Of a stretch of 64,000 nucleotides of DNA, positions 1 through 8,060 are shown piece by piece. Position numbers and translations under genes: made by a program. The stretch is from contig NZ_OZ075108.1 of the NCBI RefSeq assembly GCF_964186625.1, forward strand, positions 744,001 to 808,000, in the 5' to 3' direction. The DNA comes from Asticcacaulis sp. MM231. GTDB taxonomy: Bacteria; Pseudomonadota; Alphaproteobacteria; Caulobacterales; Caulobacteraceae. The notes under the pieces are model-generated. The model was not told where the DNA came from. It did no database searches and worked only from the letters and a program-made list of their open reading frames with translations. The first letter of the stretch is position 1. The number at the start of each line of letters is the position of its first letter.

Positions 1-285
1 GTCGAGAATCCCGCCTATGCCGATGACGAAGCGACCTTCGCCGAACTGCACACGCGCCTGCAAAAGACGATCGATTTCGTCAGGTCGGTCGATGCCAAGG
101 GCTTCGAAGGTTCGGAAACCCGCGAGGTTGTTTTGAAATTTCCGAGCCGCACCATGGAATTCACCGGCTTAAGCTACCTGACGGGCTTCGCCATCCCCAA
201 CCTGTTTTTCCACGTCACCACGGCCTATGCCATCCTGCGTCATTCCGGCGTGCCGCTTGGCAAGAACGACTTTTTGGGCGGTTAG
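1..285 (+). CDS. DUF1993 family protein (C-terminal part)
   Basis: The window opens inside this frame, which runs 94 codons to a TAG at 283-285; the N-terminus lies outside. The visible part ends with a run of aromatic and hydrophobic residues (LTGFAIPNLFFHVTTAYAIL, then RHSGVPLGKNDFLGG), which I recognise as the end of DUF1993, a DinB-like four-helix fold found in many proteobacteria. Its biochemical role is unknown. The stop overlaps the 3' end of the convergent dehydrogenase-like gene by four bases, and a hairpin with a T-run at 365-391 could end its transcript. The family assignment is from memory of conserved residues. Confidence 0.75.
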   Translation, partial: VENPAYADDEATFAELHTRLQKTIDFVRSVDAKGFEGSETREVVLKFPSRTMEFTGLSYLTGFAIPNLFFHVTTAYAILRHSGVPLGKNDFLGG

Positions 286-1367
286 GCCTCGAACGTCTCG
301 ATATCGAAGCGCCTGAGTTCGCTGAGATAATCTTCGAGTCTGATCAAACCTACGCAGGGAAAGGCCCCGGATGAAAGTCCGGGGTCTTTTTCATGCAGCC
401 TTTTGGCCAGAAGGATCGCCGGTACGCACGGGATTTGCGGGCCATCACCTGACCTGGCGACGATGAACCACGAAAGTTTTAACGGTGCGCCGTCGTGGCC
501 TTGCCCGCTCACAGTGACGTGCATGCCGCCGACATCGCTGCCAAAGGCATCAAAGATATTGCTGATCGCCAGCAGCGGTCTGGCCAGGGCCGGCAGGTTG
601 AGCGTCATTCCGGCGCGCACCAGTCCGGACAGTGCCCATAAGCCTAAGTGCATGAAGCCGAGTTCGAGACCGGCGCCGAAGCGGATCGAGGTCAGGCCAT
701 AGCCCTGGGGCAACAGATCGAGATCGGGAATGTCGCAGGTGCTCAAGTAACGCCGGCCCATGATCGGATAGGTCTGGGCATGGGTATCCTGCCAGCCATA
801 GGGACGGGGGTGTCCCGCGAAGGGCCGCAGGCGTTTGCCGACATAGGTCAGGATGGCGCGGGTGGTCGCCAGGCCACGTTCTGCCTTCTGGCCGGGGGTG
901 ATGCCGAAATCGAGTGTCTCCAGACGGGCGAAGTGGGTCTTAAGATGATCAAGCACCGCCGAGGACAGGCCGGGCACCGTGCTGGCGCCACTGATAAGGC
1001 AAACGCCGGCGGCCCTGGCTTCGGCATCGAGCTGACTGAAATCACGCACGAAATCGCGGCCATCGGCAAGATCAATGTAATGGACTCCGGCCGCGATGCA
1101 GGCGCGCGCCACAGCGTAATCGGCGCCCTGAAACGGTCCGCAGGTATGGACGACGACCGACAGCTTTTCGGCCTTTAAGGTTTCCGCCAGCGGGCCGTGA
1201 ATATCAAGCGCCAGAGGTCGGGTGTTTGGCAGGTCACGGCAAAGCGCCTCCGCCTTGGCCAGATCGCGCCCGGCAATGATCAGCGGCAGGCCATGGCGCG
1301 ATAGGGCGTGCGCGATGCGTTTGCCAAAATTGCCGTAGCCGCCGAGGATCAGGATATCACGCGCCAA
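282..1367 (-). CDS. saccharopine dehydrogenase-like NAD(P)-binding protein
   Basis: This 361-residue protein begins with a Rossmann dinucleotide-binding loop (ILILGGYGNFGKRIA, residues 5-19) followed by the acidic/arginine strand end IIAGRD, the pattern of the saccharopine dehydrogenase NADP-binding superfamily. Family members act on varied substrates; lysine metabolism is not implied. The start is a TTG at 1365-1367, chosen because a GGAG lies seven bases upstream and the next in-frame codon upstream that matters is a stop. It overlaps the upstream DUF4166 gene by 11 bases and forms an operon with it and the DCC-family gene. DUF4166 domains occur elsewhere fused to or beside such dehydrogenases, so the two products may act together, perhaps on a lipid or polyketide-like substrate (inference). 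Confidence 0.8.
   Translation of the reverse strand: MARDILILGGYGNFGKRIAHALSRHGLPLIIAGRDLAKAEALCRDLPNTRPLALDIHGPLAETLKAEKLSVVVHTCGPFQGADYAVARACIAAGVHYIDLADGRDFVRDFSQLDAEARAAGVCLISGASTVPGLSSAVLDHLKTHFARLETLDFGITPGQKAERGLATTRAILTYVGKRLRPFAGHPRPYGWQDTHAQTYPIMGRRYLSTCDIPDLDLLPQGYGLTSIRFGAGLELGFMHLGLWALSGLVRAGMTLNLPALARPLLAISNIFDAFGSDVGGMHVTVSGQGHDGAPLKLSWFIVARSGDGPQIPCVPAILLAKRLHEKDPGLSSGAFPCVGLIRLEDYLSELRRFDIETFEA
365..391 (+). terminator. Rho-independent terminator for the DUF1993 gene
   Basis: CCCCGG, an eight-base loop ATGAAAGT, CCGGGG, then TCTTTTT. It lies inside the 3' end of the opposite-strand dehydrogenase gene. The core CCGGATGAAAGTCCGG is identical to that of the terminator after sapC near 49.5 kb. 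Confidence 0.6.
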
Positions 1368-1980
1368 GGGCCATCTCCGTCACGGTAAAGTCGCCGGTAT
1401 AGCTGTAGGCGGTCAGGCGGCCGAACAGCCCGCCCTTCAGTCCCATGGCCATCCGGAAGCTCATGTCGCCGCTGGCCTCTTCAAAGGCAAAGCCCTTTCC
1501 GGCCAACAGCTCTCCCAGAAAGGTCACCGGCAGGTCGACGCCGAACAGTCGCCAGACATAGCCTTTATGAAACAGGCGCACCCTGCCATCCTCGAAGCTG
1601 TAGCCGCAGCGCCAGCCCAATCCGCTGGCCATATACTCGATGACATGATGCGGTCCTTGCGGCACCAGCTTCGAGCGAAAAACATGGGGCGCACGGCCAG
1701 GAAAGCTGAAGCGACGCTCGAAGATAAAGGCGTTGGAACCGGGTTCGCTGTGAAACGCCACGGTGCACGGGACGTCATCGCCCGGCCACGGCGTCAGCAT
1801 GCGGCTGAGCCTGAGCAGCGGTGAAAGGAAACGCAGCAAAGGGCCCATGCGGATGGTCAGGGTACCGGTGACGGTGACGCGATCGCGCGTAAAACCACGG
1901 TTTGCGTAATGGGCTTTCAGCGCCGGCGGCAATCCGTCCCATTGCTCGGCGAAGACGTTTGCGAAGATGGGGGTTTTCAC
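1357..1980 (-). CDS. DUF4166 domain protein
   Basis: A 207-residue protein that matches DUF4166 in its conserved stretches: the early segment LPPALKAHYANRG, a central SNAFIFERRFSFPG and a late GDMSFRMAMGLKGGLFG. No catalytic residues are known for this family. The start is GTG at 1978-1980, which overlaps the stop of the upstream DCC gene in a GTGA arrangement, so translation is probably coupled. The 3' end overlaps the dehydrogenase gene. No signal peptide is visible. The family recurrently accompanies saccharopine-dehydrogenase-like proteins, as it does here. Confidence 0.75.
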   Translation of the reverse strand: MKTPIFANVFAEQWDGLPPALKAHYANRGFTRDRVTVTGTLTIRMGPLLRFLSPLLRLSRMLTPWPGDDVPCTVAFHSEPGSNAFIFERRFSFPGRAPHVFRSKLVPQGPHHVIEYMASGLGWRCGYSFEDGRVRLFHKGYVWRLFGVDLPVTFLGELLAGKGFAFEEASGDMSFRMAMGLKGGLFGRLTAYSYTGDFTVTEMALGA

Positions 1981-2372
1981 AGAGCAGGTCTCCCGAGAAC
2001 CTTTAACGCCAAGTTTCGCATACCTTTCAGCATCGGATAGGCCATATCGACCATTCCCTTGTTACGAAACAAAGCGACATTCAGCCGATTGAGCCAGTCG
2101 GATTCCGAACCGATCAGCGCCAGCAGGTACAGGGCGACCTTGCCATAATAAAGCCGGCCTTCGAACTTGACGACGATACCCTGATTAAGGTCAAGATTCT
2201 GTGCCGCGATCTCAGCCATCACCGGGTGGTCGGCAGCCTCACGAGCATTAAGGATATTCAGATGGCCGACCGATTGACGTAGGCGTATCATCTGCGCAGA
2301 AGCCGAACAAAAAGGACAGTCGCCGTCATAGACGAGCCATATCTGGGCAGCTTGTGATTGCGGCAGGGGCAT
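1977..2372 (-). CDS. DCC-family thiol-disulfide oxidoreductase (DUF393)
   Basis: A 131-residue thioredoxin-fold protein with the family signature near the N-terminus, VYDGDCPFCSASAQMIR (residues 14-30), containing the CPFC redox pair and the DxxCxxC pattern that names the family. The exact substrates of DCC proteins are unknown; disulfide exchange is the presumed chemistry. It is the first gene of a three-gene reverse-strand operon (DCC, DUF4166, dehydrogenase) with overlapping stops and starts. The start is an ATG at 2370-2372. The short gap to the divergent DUF2269 gene, under 60 bases, must hold promoters for both directions. Confidence 0.85.
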   Translation of the reverse strand: MPLPQSQAAQIWLVYDGDCPFCSASAQMIRLRQSVGHLNILNAREAADHPVMAEIAAQNLDLNQGIVVKFEGRLYYGKVALYLLALIGSESDWLNRLNVALFRNKGMVDMAYPMLKGMRNLALKVLGRPAL

Positions 2373-2428
2373 GGGGGCTATAAGGTCCGATCCTGTCGAA
2401 CACCTAACATGGGATAGCCTTGTCAGCC

Positions 2429-2896
2429 ATGCTCTATTTCTGCGTCAAATGGCTGCATATCCTGTCCTCGACCGTGCTGTTCGGCACCGGTATCGGCACA
2501 GCCTTCTTCATGTTGATGGCCAATCTTTCGAAGGATATTCGGGCCATCGCCTTCGCCACGCGGACAGTGGTCATCGCCGACTGGTGCTTCACAACGCCGG
2601 CCATCATCATCCAGCCCCTGACCGGCTTCGCGCTGATCCATATCGCCGGCTATCATGTCACGGATAGCTGGCTGATGATGGCCATGGCGCTCTACGTCTT
2701 TGCCGGCCTGTGCTGGTTGCCGGTGGTGGGGCTGCAGATCCGCATGAAGCGCCTGGCCGCCGAAGCGCTGGCGACAGACGCCCCCCTGCCGGCGGCCTAT
2801 TGGCGCTGTAACCTGTGGTGGCTGGTGCTCGGCGCCTTGGCCTTTCCCGCGGTGGTGGCGGTTTTTTGGCTGATGGTCTTCAAGCCGTTTTCATGA
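2429..2896 (+). CDS. DUF2269 family integral membrane protein
   Basis: About 155 residues with four hydrophobic segments: one beginning KWLHILSSTVLFGTGIG right after the start, then the segments around CFTTPAIIIQPLTGFALI, MMAMALYVFAGLCWLPVVGL and WWLVLGALAFPAVVAVFW. The opening KWLHILSSTVLFGTG motif is typical of DUF2269. Function is unknown. ATG at 2429 is preferred because the family usually starts one or two residues before the first helix. A TTG at 2420 with GGGA a few bases upstream is an alternative that adds three residues. Confidence 0.75.
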   Translation: MLYFCVKWLHILSSTVLFGTGIGTAFFMLMANLSKDIRAIAFATRTVVIADWCFTTPAIIIQPLTGFALIHIAGYHVTDSWLMMAMALYVFAGLCWLPVVGLQIRMKRLAAEALATDAPLPAAYWRCNLWWLVLGALAFPAVVAVFWLMVFKPFS

Positions 2897-3046
2897 CCTA
2901 TGGCTGAGGTTGACAGATATAGACCCTTGCCCGGGCGCTAATTTTCTCATCGAGGTCGTAGCCGGTCAGGACGCTGTCGCCAGATATATGCTTCCATAAT
3001 GGGGACGAAACCAGTCGCGCGCGATCAAGGCAGCCATCGAGGCGCG

Positions 3047-3061
3047 TTAATGTGCAGTTAA
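3047..3061. promoter_or_regulatory. perfect CtrA full site upstream of a GST gene
   Basis: TTAA, seven bases (TGTGCAG), TTAA: the Caulobacter CtrA consensus TTAA-N7-TTAA. It lies in the intergenic stretch about 70 bases before the GST start at 3133, a typical position for a CtrA-controlled promoter. Binding is inferred, not shown. Confidence 0.5.
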
Positions 3062-3132
3062 ACTCGAAGAGGTGTTGCAAGTGATCTTGGGTGACCTATC
3101 TATTCAACAGTCATTTATCAAGGACGGTCGCC

Positions 3133-3762
3133 ATGATCCAACTGCACACCTGGGGCACCCCCAATGGCCGCAAGGTCTCCATCATGCTCGAAGAACTGGG
3201 TGTGCCGTACAGCCTGCATCCGGTCAATATCGGCCAGGACGAACAGTTCAAACCCGAATTTCTCGCCATTTCGCCCAATAATAAGATACCCGCCATTGTG
3301 GACGAGGACGCTGACGGCGGGCCGCTTAACCTGTTCGAGAGCGGCGCCATCCTGATCTATCTGGCGGAAAAGTATGGCCGCTTTCTGCCCACTATCCCGC
3401 ACCAGCGTCATACGGTCATTCAGTGGCTGATGTGGCAAATGGGCGGCTTAGGGCCCATGATGGGGCAGCTTGGCTGGTTCGTGGTTTCGGACAAAAACCA
3501 GACGCCTGTCGGCGTCAGCCGTTACGCGGCCGAGGTCGAGCGCCTGTTCAACGTGCTGGAAAAGCGATTGAGCGAATCGGCGCATGTCGGGGGTGACGAA
3601 TATTCGATCGCTGACATGGCCATCTATCCGTGGATCACGCAATATCGCACCCGCGTGCCCGATCATATCGAGCCGCTGATTCAGGCGCGGCCCTTTATCA
3701 GCAACTGGCTGGCGGAGGTGGGGCGCCGTCCCGGTGTCGAGCGCGGCATGAAGCTGCCCTAG
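3133..3762 (+). CDS. glutathione S-transferase (YfcG/Ure2-like)
   Basis: A 209-residue GST. The N-terminal thioredoxin-like domain starts IQLHTWGTPNGRKVSIMLEE; TPNGRKV matches the Asn-type active site of the YfcG/Nu class. The conserved cis-Pro segment NNKIPAIVD and the glutathione-gamma-glutamyl site FESGAILIYLAEKYG follow. The C-terminal helical domain contains the N-capping motif SIADMAIYPW. Members of this class often have disulfide-bond reductase activity. The frame extends upstream to 3091, but ATG 3133 has an AAGGACGG ribosome site and gives the usual family N-terminus. A CtrA site lies upstream. Confidence 0.88.
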   Translation: MIQLHTWGTPNGRKVSIMLEELGVPYSLHPVNIGQDEQFKPEFLAISPNNKIPAIVDEDADGGPLNLFESGAILIYLAEKYGRFLPTIPHQRHTVIQWLMWQMGGLGPMMGQLGWFVVSDKNQTPVGVSRYAAEVERLFNVLEKRLSESAHVGGDEYSIADMAIYPWITQYRTRVPDHIEPLIQARPFISNWLAEVGRRPGVERGMKLP

Positions 3763-3816
3763 GCTGTACTTTGGCAGGCGTAGCTGTCATAGGTTCCTTT
3801 TTTGAAAGATACCCCG

Positions 3817-3951
3817 ATGAACAAAGCCAAACACCGCCTGCTGACCCCGAACGAATTGGCCGAGCAGCGCAAGGCTCTGGCCCAGTCGCAACTCGACAAG
3901 ATGGTAGCGGCACAAAAGAAGCGCGCTGACGAGGCCGCCGCGAAGGCTTAG
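3817..3951 (+). CDS. small charged hypothetical protein, 44 residues
   Basis: An ATG frame of 45 codons encoding a Lys/Ala/Gln-rich peptide that starts MNKAKHRLLTPNELAEQRKA and ends EAAAKA. The sequence is strongly alpha-helical in character, with amphipathic heptad-like spacing and no hydrophobic segment. A weak GAAAGA lies upstream. Its TAG overlaps the stop of the convergent DUF4442 gene by four bases. Codon use (GCC, CTG, CGC, GAG) looks like that of its neighbours, which supports a real gene, but I recognise no family. Confidence 0.5.
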   Translation: MNKAKHRLLTPNELAEQRKALAQSQLDKMVAAQKKRADEAAAKA

Positions 3952-4409
3952 GCCTCCGTGCGTTTGGCGTCTTTGCGGCGGACGTAAAGGGTCTTGTGGA
4001 CCTTGGCGATCACCGCGCCCTCGGTATCGACAATATCGACCTCAAATTCGGCATCGTACTTGCCTTTTGTGTCGGCTTCCAGCTTGACGCGGGTGATCTC
4101 TTCCGGCGGAATTTGGAAGTGCGCCCGCACATGCCGCCGGCCTGGCTTGAGAAAGCGGATCGAGGCCGCCTTGTCCCAGACGATATAATCCTTGCCGAGT
4201 TTGGTCATCAATATAGCCATGAAGAACGGATCGCACATCATGTAGAGCGAGCCGCCGAACTGTGTGCCGACAACGTTTTTGTTCCACCAGCGCAGCTTCA
4301 TCTCGACCGTGATGGCGGTGAAATCGGCCGAGGTTTCAATCACCCTGATACCGGCGCCGATCAGCGGCGGATACCAGTTGATCAGTTTGAAGCGGTCGGC
4401 CTTGGCCAT
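3948..4409 (-). CDS. DUF4442 hotdog-fold thioesterase-like protein
   Basis: A 153-residue single hotdog domain. The central segment WWNKNVVGTQFGGSLYMMCD matches DUF4442 (PaaI/YiiD-like) proteins, in which the G(T/S)xFGG helix cap replaces the HGG of classic thioesterases. A later conserved stretch is AASIRFLKPGRRHVRA. The likely chemistry is acyl-CoA or acyl-ACP thioester hydrolysis or binding (inferred from fold). The ATG at 4407-4409 opens the frame. It is convergent with the 44-residue gene and overlaps its stop. Confidence 0.8.
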   Translation of the reverse strand: MAKADRFKLINWYPPLIGAGIRVIETSADFTAITVEMKLRWWNKNVVGTQFGGSLYMMCDPFFMAILMTKLGKDYIVWDKAASIRFLKPGRRHVRAHFQIPPEEITRVKLEADTKGKYDAEFEVDIVDTEGAVIAKVHKTLYVRRKDAKRTEA

Positions 4410-4541
4410 GGGATTACCTTCGTATTGTTTCCGTTTACGTCAACATGAAGGCGGGGTGGTGTCAATATTTCATATTCACCGTAACCGGATTTCGATGCCT
4501 GTCGTATACGTGCTAAGCTGCGGTAATTCGGGAGCGCGCGC

Positions 4542-5153
4542 GTGGACAAAACCAGTATTCATCCGTTGTGGTTGCGTATCATCCACTGGTCGAACGCCGT
4601 GGCCGTGGTGATCCTGATCATGAGCGGCTGGCGTATTTATAACGCCACGCGCTTCCTGCATCTCTATATCCCCGGCACCAATACGCGGCTTTTCCCCAAT
4701 GAGTGGACGCTGGGCGGCTGGCTGGGCGGCGCGATCCAGTGGCACTTCGCCGCCATGTGGATTCTGATGGCCAATGCGGTGCTCTATCTTGTCCTTTTTC
4801 TCATAACAAAGCGCGGCAAGCAGTTCCTGCCGGTGACACCGCAAGGCCTGTGGGATGATATCCGGGCGTTCGTTAAAGGCCGGCTCAGTCACGCCGATCT
4901 GCGCCAGTACAACGCCATCCAGAAACTGGCCTATCTCTTCGCCCTGGCCGATATGATCGTGCTGATCGCCTCGGGGCTGGTGTTGTGGAAATCGGTGCAG
5001 TTCGGCTGGTTACGTGTCCTGCTCGGCGGTTACGAGACCGCGCGTTATATCCATTTCTTCGCCATGACCGGCTTATGCGCGTTTATCATTGTGCATGTTG
5101 TCATGGCGCTGCTGGTGCCGAAAACCATCAAAGCCATGCTGTGGGGACGCTGA
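4542..5153 (+). CDS. cytochrome b561-type membrane subunit
   Basis: A 203-residue membrane protein of the Ni/Fe-hydrogenase/formate-dehydrogenase b-type cytochrome fold, with four hydrophobic segments. Haem-ligand candidates are His in helix 1 (LRIIHWSNAVAVV), in the second helix (GAIQWHFAAMW) and in the last two helices (YIHFFAMTG, FIIVHVVMALLV). It starts with GTG at 4542. The stop is one base before the start of the molybdopterin oxidoreductase, so the two are almost certainly co-translated and form a membrane-anchored oxidoreductase, with this subunit passing quinol electrons to the periplasmic partner. The layout resembles MsrPQ, but the subunit is of the b561 type rather than the YedZ type. 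Confidence 0.85.
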   Translation: MDKTSIHPLWLRIIHWSNAVAVVILIMSGWRIYNATRFLHLYIPGTNTRLFPNEWTLGGWLGGAIQWHFAAMWILMANAVLYLVLFLITKRGKQFLPVTPQGLWDDIRAFVKGRLSHADLRQYNAIQKLAYLFALADMIVLIASGLVLWKSVQFGWLRVLLGGYETARYIHFFAMTGLCAFIIVHVVMALLVPKTIKAMLWGR

Positions 5154-5154
5154 T

Positions 5155-5919
5155 ATGACGCCGGAGATCAAGAACGACGAAGAGGCGATCCTGAAAGAAG
5201 CCATTGGCCTGCTGAAAGACCCGGCCAAGCGCCGCCTGCTCGGCAATGTGCTGACGCTTGGGGGCTTGTCTCTGGCCACCGGCATCGCGCTCAATCATTA
5301 CGGCTCGGTGAAGGAAATCCTCAAAGCGGTGTCGCGTTTTAACGATGGCGCGCAAGGGCTGATCTTTAATCCGGACGCGCTGGCCCCGACCTATAGCGAG
5401 GCCGATATCAAGGAACCGTTCCCGTTCAACGCCTTCTACAGTGTCGACAAGGCGCCGGTGGTCGATCCGGGCAGTTTCCGGCTGGCGCTTGCGGGTAAGA
5501 TCGCCGATCGCAGGCCTTGGGATCTGCCGGCGCTATATGCCTTGCCGCACACCGAACAGATTACCCGTCATATCTGTGTCGAGGGCTGGAGCGCCATCGG
5601 CCGCTGGGGCGGTGTGGTATTTTCGGAATTTCTCAAGCGGGTAGGGGCCGATACGACGTGCAGTTATGTCGGTTTCAAATGCGCCGATGGCTACTTCACC
5701 TCGATCGACATGCCGACCGCCCTGCACAGCCAGACGCTTTTGGCCTTCACCTTCGATGGTCAGCTCTTGCCGGCAAAATATGGCTTCCCGATGAAGCTGC
5801 GGATGCCGACCAAGCTCGGCTACAAGAACCCCAAACACATCGTCGAGATCTTCGTCACCAATGTCTATCCCGGCGGTTACTGGGAAGACATGGGCTATAA
5901 CTGGTTTGGGGGGAGTTAA
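5155..5919 (+). CDS. molybdopterin-dependent oxidoreductase, sulfite-oxidase fold
   Basis: A 254-residue protein of the oxidoreductase molybdopterin-binding (SUOX/YedY) family. A twin-arginine export signal is likely at residues 25-46 (KRRLLGN followed by a hydrophobic stretch), though an unusually long 24-residue n-region precedes it. The molybdenum-ligand cysteine is Cys141 in RHICVEGWSAIGRWGG, the family core. The later segments KYGFPMKLRMPTKLGYKNPK and GYWEDMGYNWFGG match the C-terminal dimer/Moco region. ATG 5155 is one base after the cytochrome b stop. The pair probably forms a periplasmic reductase fed by quinol; methionine sulfoxide or another S-oxide is a possible substrate (inference). 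Confidence 0.85.
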   Translation: MTPEIKNDEEAILKEAIGLLKDPAKRRLLGNVLTLGGLSLATGIALNHYGSVKEILKAVSRFNDGAQGLIFNPDALAPTYSEADIKEPFPFNAFYSVDKAPVVDPGSFRLALAGKIADRRPWDLPALYALPHTEQITRHICVEGWSAIGRWGGVVFSEFLKRVGADTTCSYVGFKCADGYFTSIDMPTALHSQTLLAFTFDGQLLPAKYGFPMKLRMPTKLGYKNPKHIVEIFVTNVYPGGYWEDMGYNWFGGS

Positions 5920-5922
5920 AAA

Positions 5923-6054
5923 ACCTCCTCCCCATTTCTTAAATGGGGAGCGGGGCCGCCCGTGCGGTGCGCGGCTTGTCCGCGACGGAGGGGCGCCCCT
6001 CCGTCATTTCGCTTTGCTCAATGCCACCTCCCCATCGATGATGGGGAGGAGAGG
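5923..6054. repeat. GC-rich palindromic intergenic repeat pair
   Basis: Between two convergent genes lie two short palindromes, CCTCCCCATTT/AAATGGGGAG at the left and CCACCTCCCCAT/ATGGGGAGGAG at the right, separated by a third inverted repeat (GGAGGGGCG/CGCCCCTCC). The CCTCCCCA...TGGGGAGG core recurs at 22.8 and 25.46 kb. Probably a REP-like extragenic element that may also act as a transcription barrier. Confidence 0.6.
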
Positions 6055-6056
6055 TG

Positions 6057-6530
6057 TTACGCCGTCACATCCACGAACGGCGCCTCCAGCGCGCGCGCGG
6101 CGTCATCCGGCGTGATGCTGAGCAACAGCCCGCGCTGGCCGGCGTTGATATAGATCGTGTCGAACAGTTGCGCGGTTTCATCGATCGCTGTCGGCGTCTT
6201 TTTGCGCTGACCAAAGGGCGATATGCCGCCGACCTTATAGCCGGTCAGGCGTTCGGCATCAGGTACCTTCATCATGTGGCCGGATTTGCCATGAAAGGCG
6301 GCCGCCATCTTTTTCATGCTGACCTCGCAATCGGACGGCACGACAACGCAGACCGGCTTGCCATCCACCTCGGCCATCAGGGTCTTGAAGGTTTGCGCGG
6401 CGTCGATGCCGAGCGCCTCCGCCGCCTGCAGCCCAACGCGGGGCGCATCGGGATCGTAGTCATAAGGGTGCAGATCGAAGGCGATGCCGAGCTTGCTCAG
6501 CATTAGTGTGCCGGGAGTGGTTTTAGACAT
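6057..6530 (-). CDS. ybaK: Cys-tRNA(Pro)/Cys-tRNA(Cys) deacylase YbaK
   Basis: A 157-residue protein of the YbaK/ProX editing family, which hydrolyses Cys wrongly attached to tRNA(Pro) in trans. Family hallmarks are the opening TPGTLMLSKLGIAFDLHPYDYD, the segment QTFKTLMAEVDGKPVCVVVP carrying the conserved Lys, and the substrate-site motif GYKVGGISPFGQRKK. Length is normal for the family. Its ATG at 6528-6530 overlaps the stop of the upstream ltaE gene by one base (TGATG), so translation is probably coupled to the aldolase. Confidence 0.92.
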   Translation of the reverse strand: MSKTTPGTLMLSKLGIAFDLHPYDYDPDAPRVGLQAAEALGIDAAQTFKTLMAEVDGKPVCVVVPSDCEVSMKKMAAAFHGKSGHMMKVPDAERLTGYKVGGISPFGQRKKTPTAIDETAQLFDTIYINAGQRGLLLSITPDDAARALEAPFVDVTA

Positions 6531-7546
6531 CAGCAGTCGTCCAGAAAAATCTTTACGTCATCTTCGCTGGTGGCGAAGCTGGTGACCAAGCGGTAGGCGT
6601 CAGGACCTTCGGCGGGCCAGTTGTAGAAGCGGTGGCCCCTGGCGAACAGGCGATCGGCGGTGGCTTTCGGCAGGGTGACGAACAGTTCGTTGGCCTCGAC
6701 CGGATGGAGCAGGCCAACGCCGGCGCGGTCAATCAGGCCTTCACGCAAAGCGCTGGCCATGGCGTTGGCGTGACGGCCGAGATCGAGCCACAGGTCGTTG
6801 TCTAGCAGGGCCTTAAGTTGCGCCGAAACATAGCGCGCCTTTGAAGGCAGTTGCCCGGCGCGCTTGTGGATATAGGCGAAATCCTCGATCAGATCGGGGT
6901 TGAGAATGACGGCGGCCTCGGCCAGCATGGCGCCATTTTTTGTGCCGCCGAACGACAGAATATCAACCCCGGCCACCACGTCGGCCGGTGCGCAACCGAG
7001 CGATGCCACGGCGTTGGCAAGGCGCGCACCATCCATATGGACACAGAGGCCATGTGTCTTGGCGAAGGCGGTGAGGTCGTTCAATTCATCGAGCGAGTAG
7101 ACCGCGCCGAGTTCGGTCGATTGCGTCAGGCTGATTACCTTCGGGCGCGAGGTATGCGGCGCATGACCCAGCGTCGTCTCGATCAGGTCACCGATGCTGG
7201 CGATGGTCAGTTTGGCATGATCGCCTTCGAGTCCAATGATCTTGCCACCGGTGAAGAACTCCGGCAGGCCGCATTCGTCGTTATTGATATGGCTTTGACG
7301 GTGGGCCAGGATCAACTCGTAAGGCCGGATCATCCGCGCCAGGGCCAGCCCGTTGCACGCCGAGCCGTTGAAAACCGGAAAGGCGCGGGCCTGCGGCGCG
7401 CCGAACGTCATGCGCACGGTTTCCTGTAGCTTTTCGGTGATAGGATCATGGCCGTAGGCGGGCATATTACCGCTGTTGGCGTCGATCAGCGCCTGCATGA
7501 CCTTGGGGTGGACGGGCGCGGTGTTGTCGCTGGCGAAATTGGCCAT
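6530..7546 (-). CDS. ltaE: low-specificity L-threonine aldolase
   Basis: A 338-residue PLP enzyme of the beta-eliminating lyase/threonine aldolase family, which splits L-threonine or allo-threonine to glycine and acetaldehyde. The opening ASDNTAPVHPKVMQAL is the family signature, and the PLP lysine lies in DILSFGGTKNGAM. Other conserved parts are VHMDGARLANA and AYGHDP. The frame continues 43 codons further upstream, but only the ATG at 7544-7546 gives the normal start. Its 3' end overlaps ybaK by one base. Confidence 0.92.
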   Translation of the reverse strand: MANFASDNTAPVHPKVMQALIDANSGNMPAYGHDPITEKLQETVRMTFGAPQARAFPVFNGSACNGLALARMIRPYELILAHRQSHINNDECGLPEFFTGGKIIGLEGDHAKLTIASIGDLIETTLGHAPHTSRPKVISLTQSTELGAVYSLDELNDLTAFAKTHGLCVHMDGARLANAVASLGCAPADVVAGVDILSFGGTKNGAMLAEAAVILNPDLIEDFAYIHKRAGQLPSKARYVSAQLKALLDNDLWLDLGRHANAMASALREGLIDRAGVGLLHPVEANELFVTLPKATADRLFARGHRFYNWPAEGPDAYRLVTSFATSEDDVKIFLDDC

Positions 7547-7592
7547 GGGCACTCTCAACGGAGGGGGAGAGACGTCTATAGGGTTTGCTGGC

Positions 7593-7895
7593 CTAGCTGT
7601 CGATGGGCTGATAATACCGCCCCGTGGGTTTCTCGCTGAGCAGGGCCATGATGGCGGAAAAATCTTTCGGATCAACGGCCGTGGCGGCGCGTTGATGGGC
7701 CTCGATGCTGGTCCAGGTTTCGAGAATAATCAACCGTTCGTCATCGCTATCGCCGTCCGCAACCCTAAGCAACATCTCGCAGCGCTCATTGCCTTCTACT
7801 GTACGAATCTGGGTCACGATGCGGCGAAAAATCTCGGTCAATGCCTCGAAATTTCCCGGTAAAGCCTTGAATTCATTTAATATTGTAATGCTCAT
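7593..7895 (-). CDS. antibiotic biosynthesis monooxygenase (ABM) family protein
   Basis: A 100-residue ferredoxin-like-fold protein. The pattern of an N-terminal strand (SITILNEFKALPGN), a helix (FEALTEIFRRIVTQIR), then ERLIILETWTSIEAHQRAA is typical of the ABM/YgiN quinol monooxygenase-like family. The substrate is unknown. ATG 7893-7895 is preferred, with AGGAA upstream, over an ATG 16 codons earlier. Two bases per turn of evidence are lacking for an operon: about 45 bases separate it from ltaE, and it could share that transcript. Confidence 0.8.
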   Translation of the reverse strand: MSITILNEFKALPGNFEALTEIFRRIVTQIRTVEGNERCEMLLRVADGDSDDERLIILETWTSIEAHQRAATAVDPKDFSAIMALLSEKPTGRYYQPIDS

Positions 7896-8060
7896 CAGCG
7901 GGTTCCTAAAGTCAAAAACGCTATACTTGCTGCATAGCAGCATAGGCTCAGATTACACTGTTTTTAGATTACTCTACATAGTGCGATTTAAGACTGGCAA
8001 CTGTTTGACATGACCGCGAGTCTTAACCGTCTTTTATAACTGTTGTGATATCCGAAGTGT

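Noticed and set aside
2898..3080. A 60-residue reverse frame between the DUF2269 and GST genes
   Set aside because: It starts with TTG, has no ribosome site I can see, overlaps the CtrA site, and I recognise no family. It could be a gene remnant, but support is too weak.
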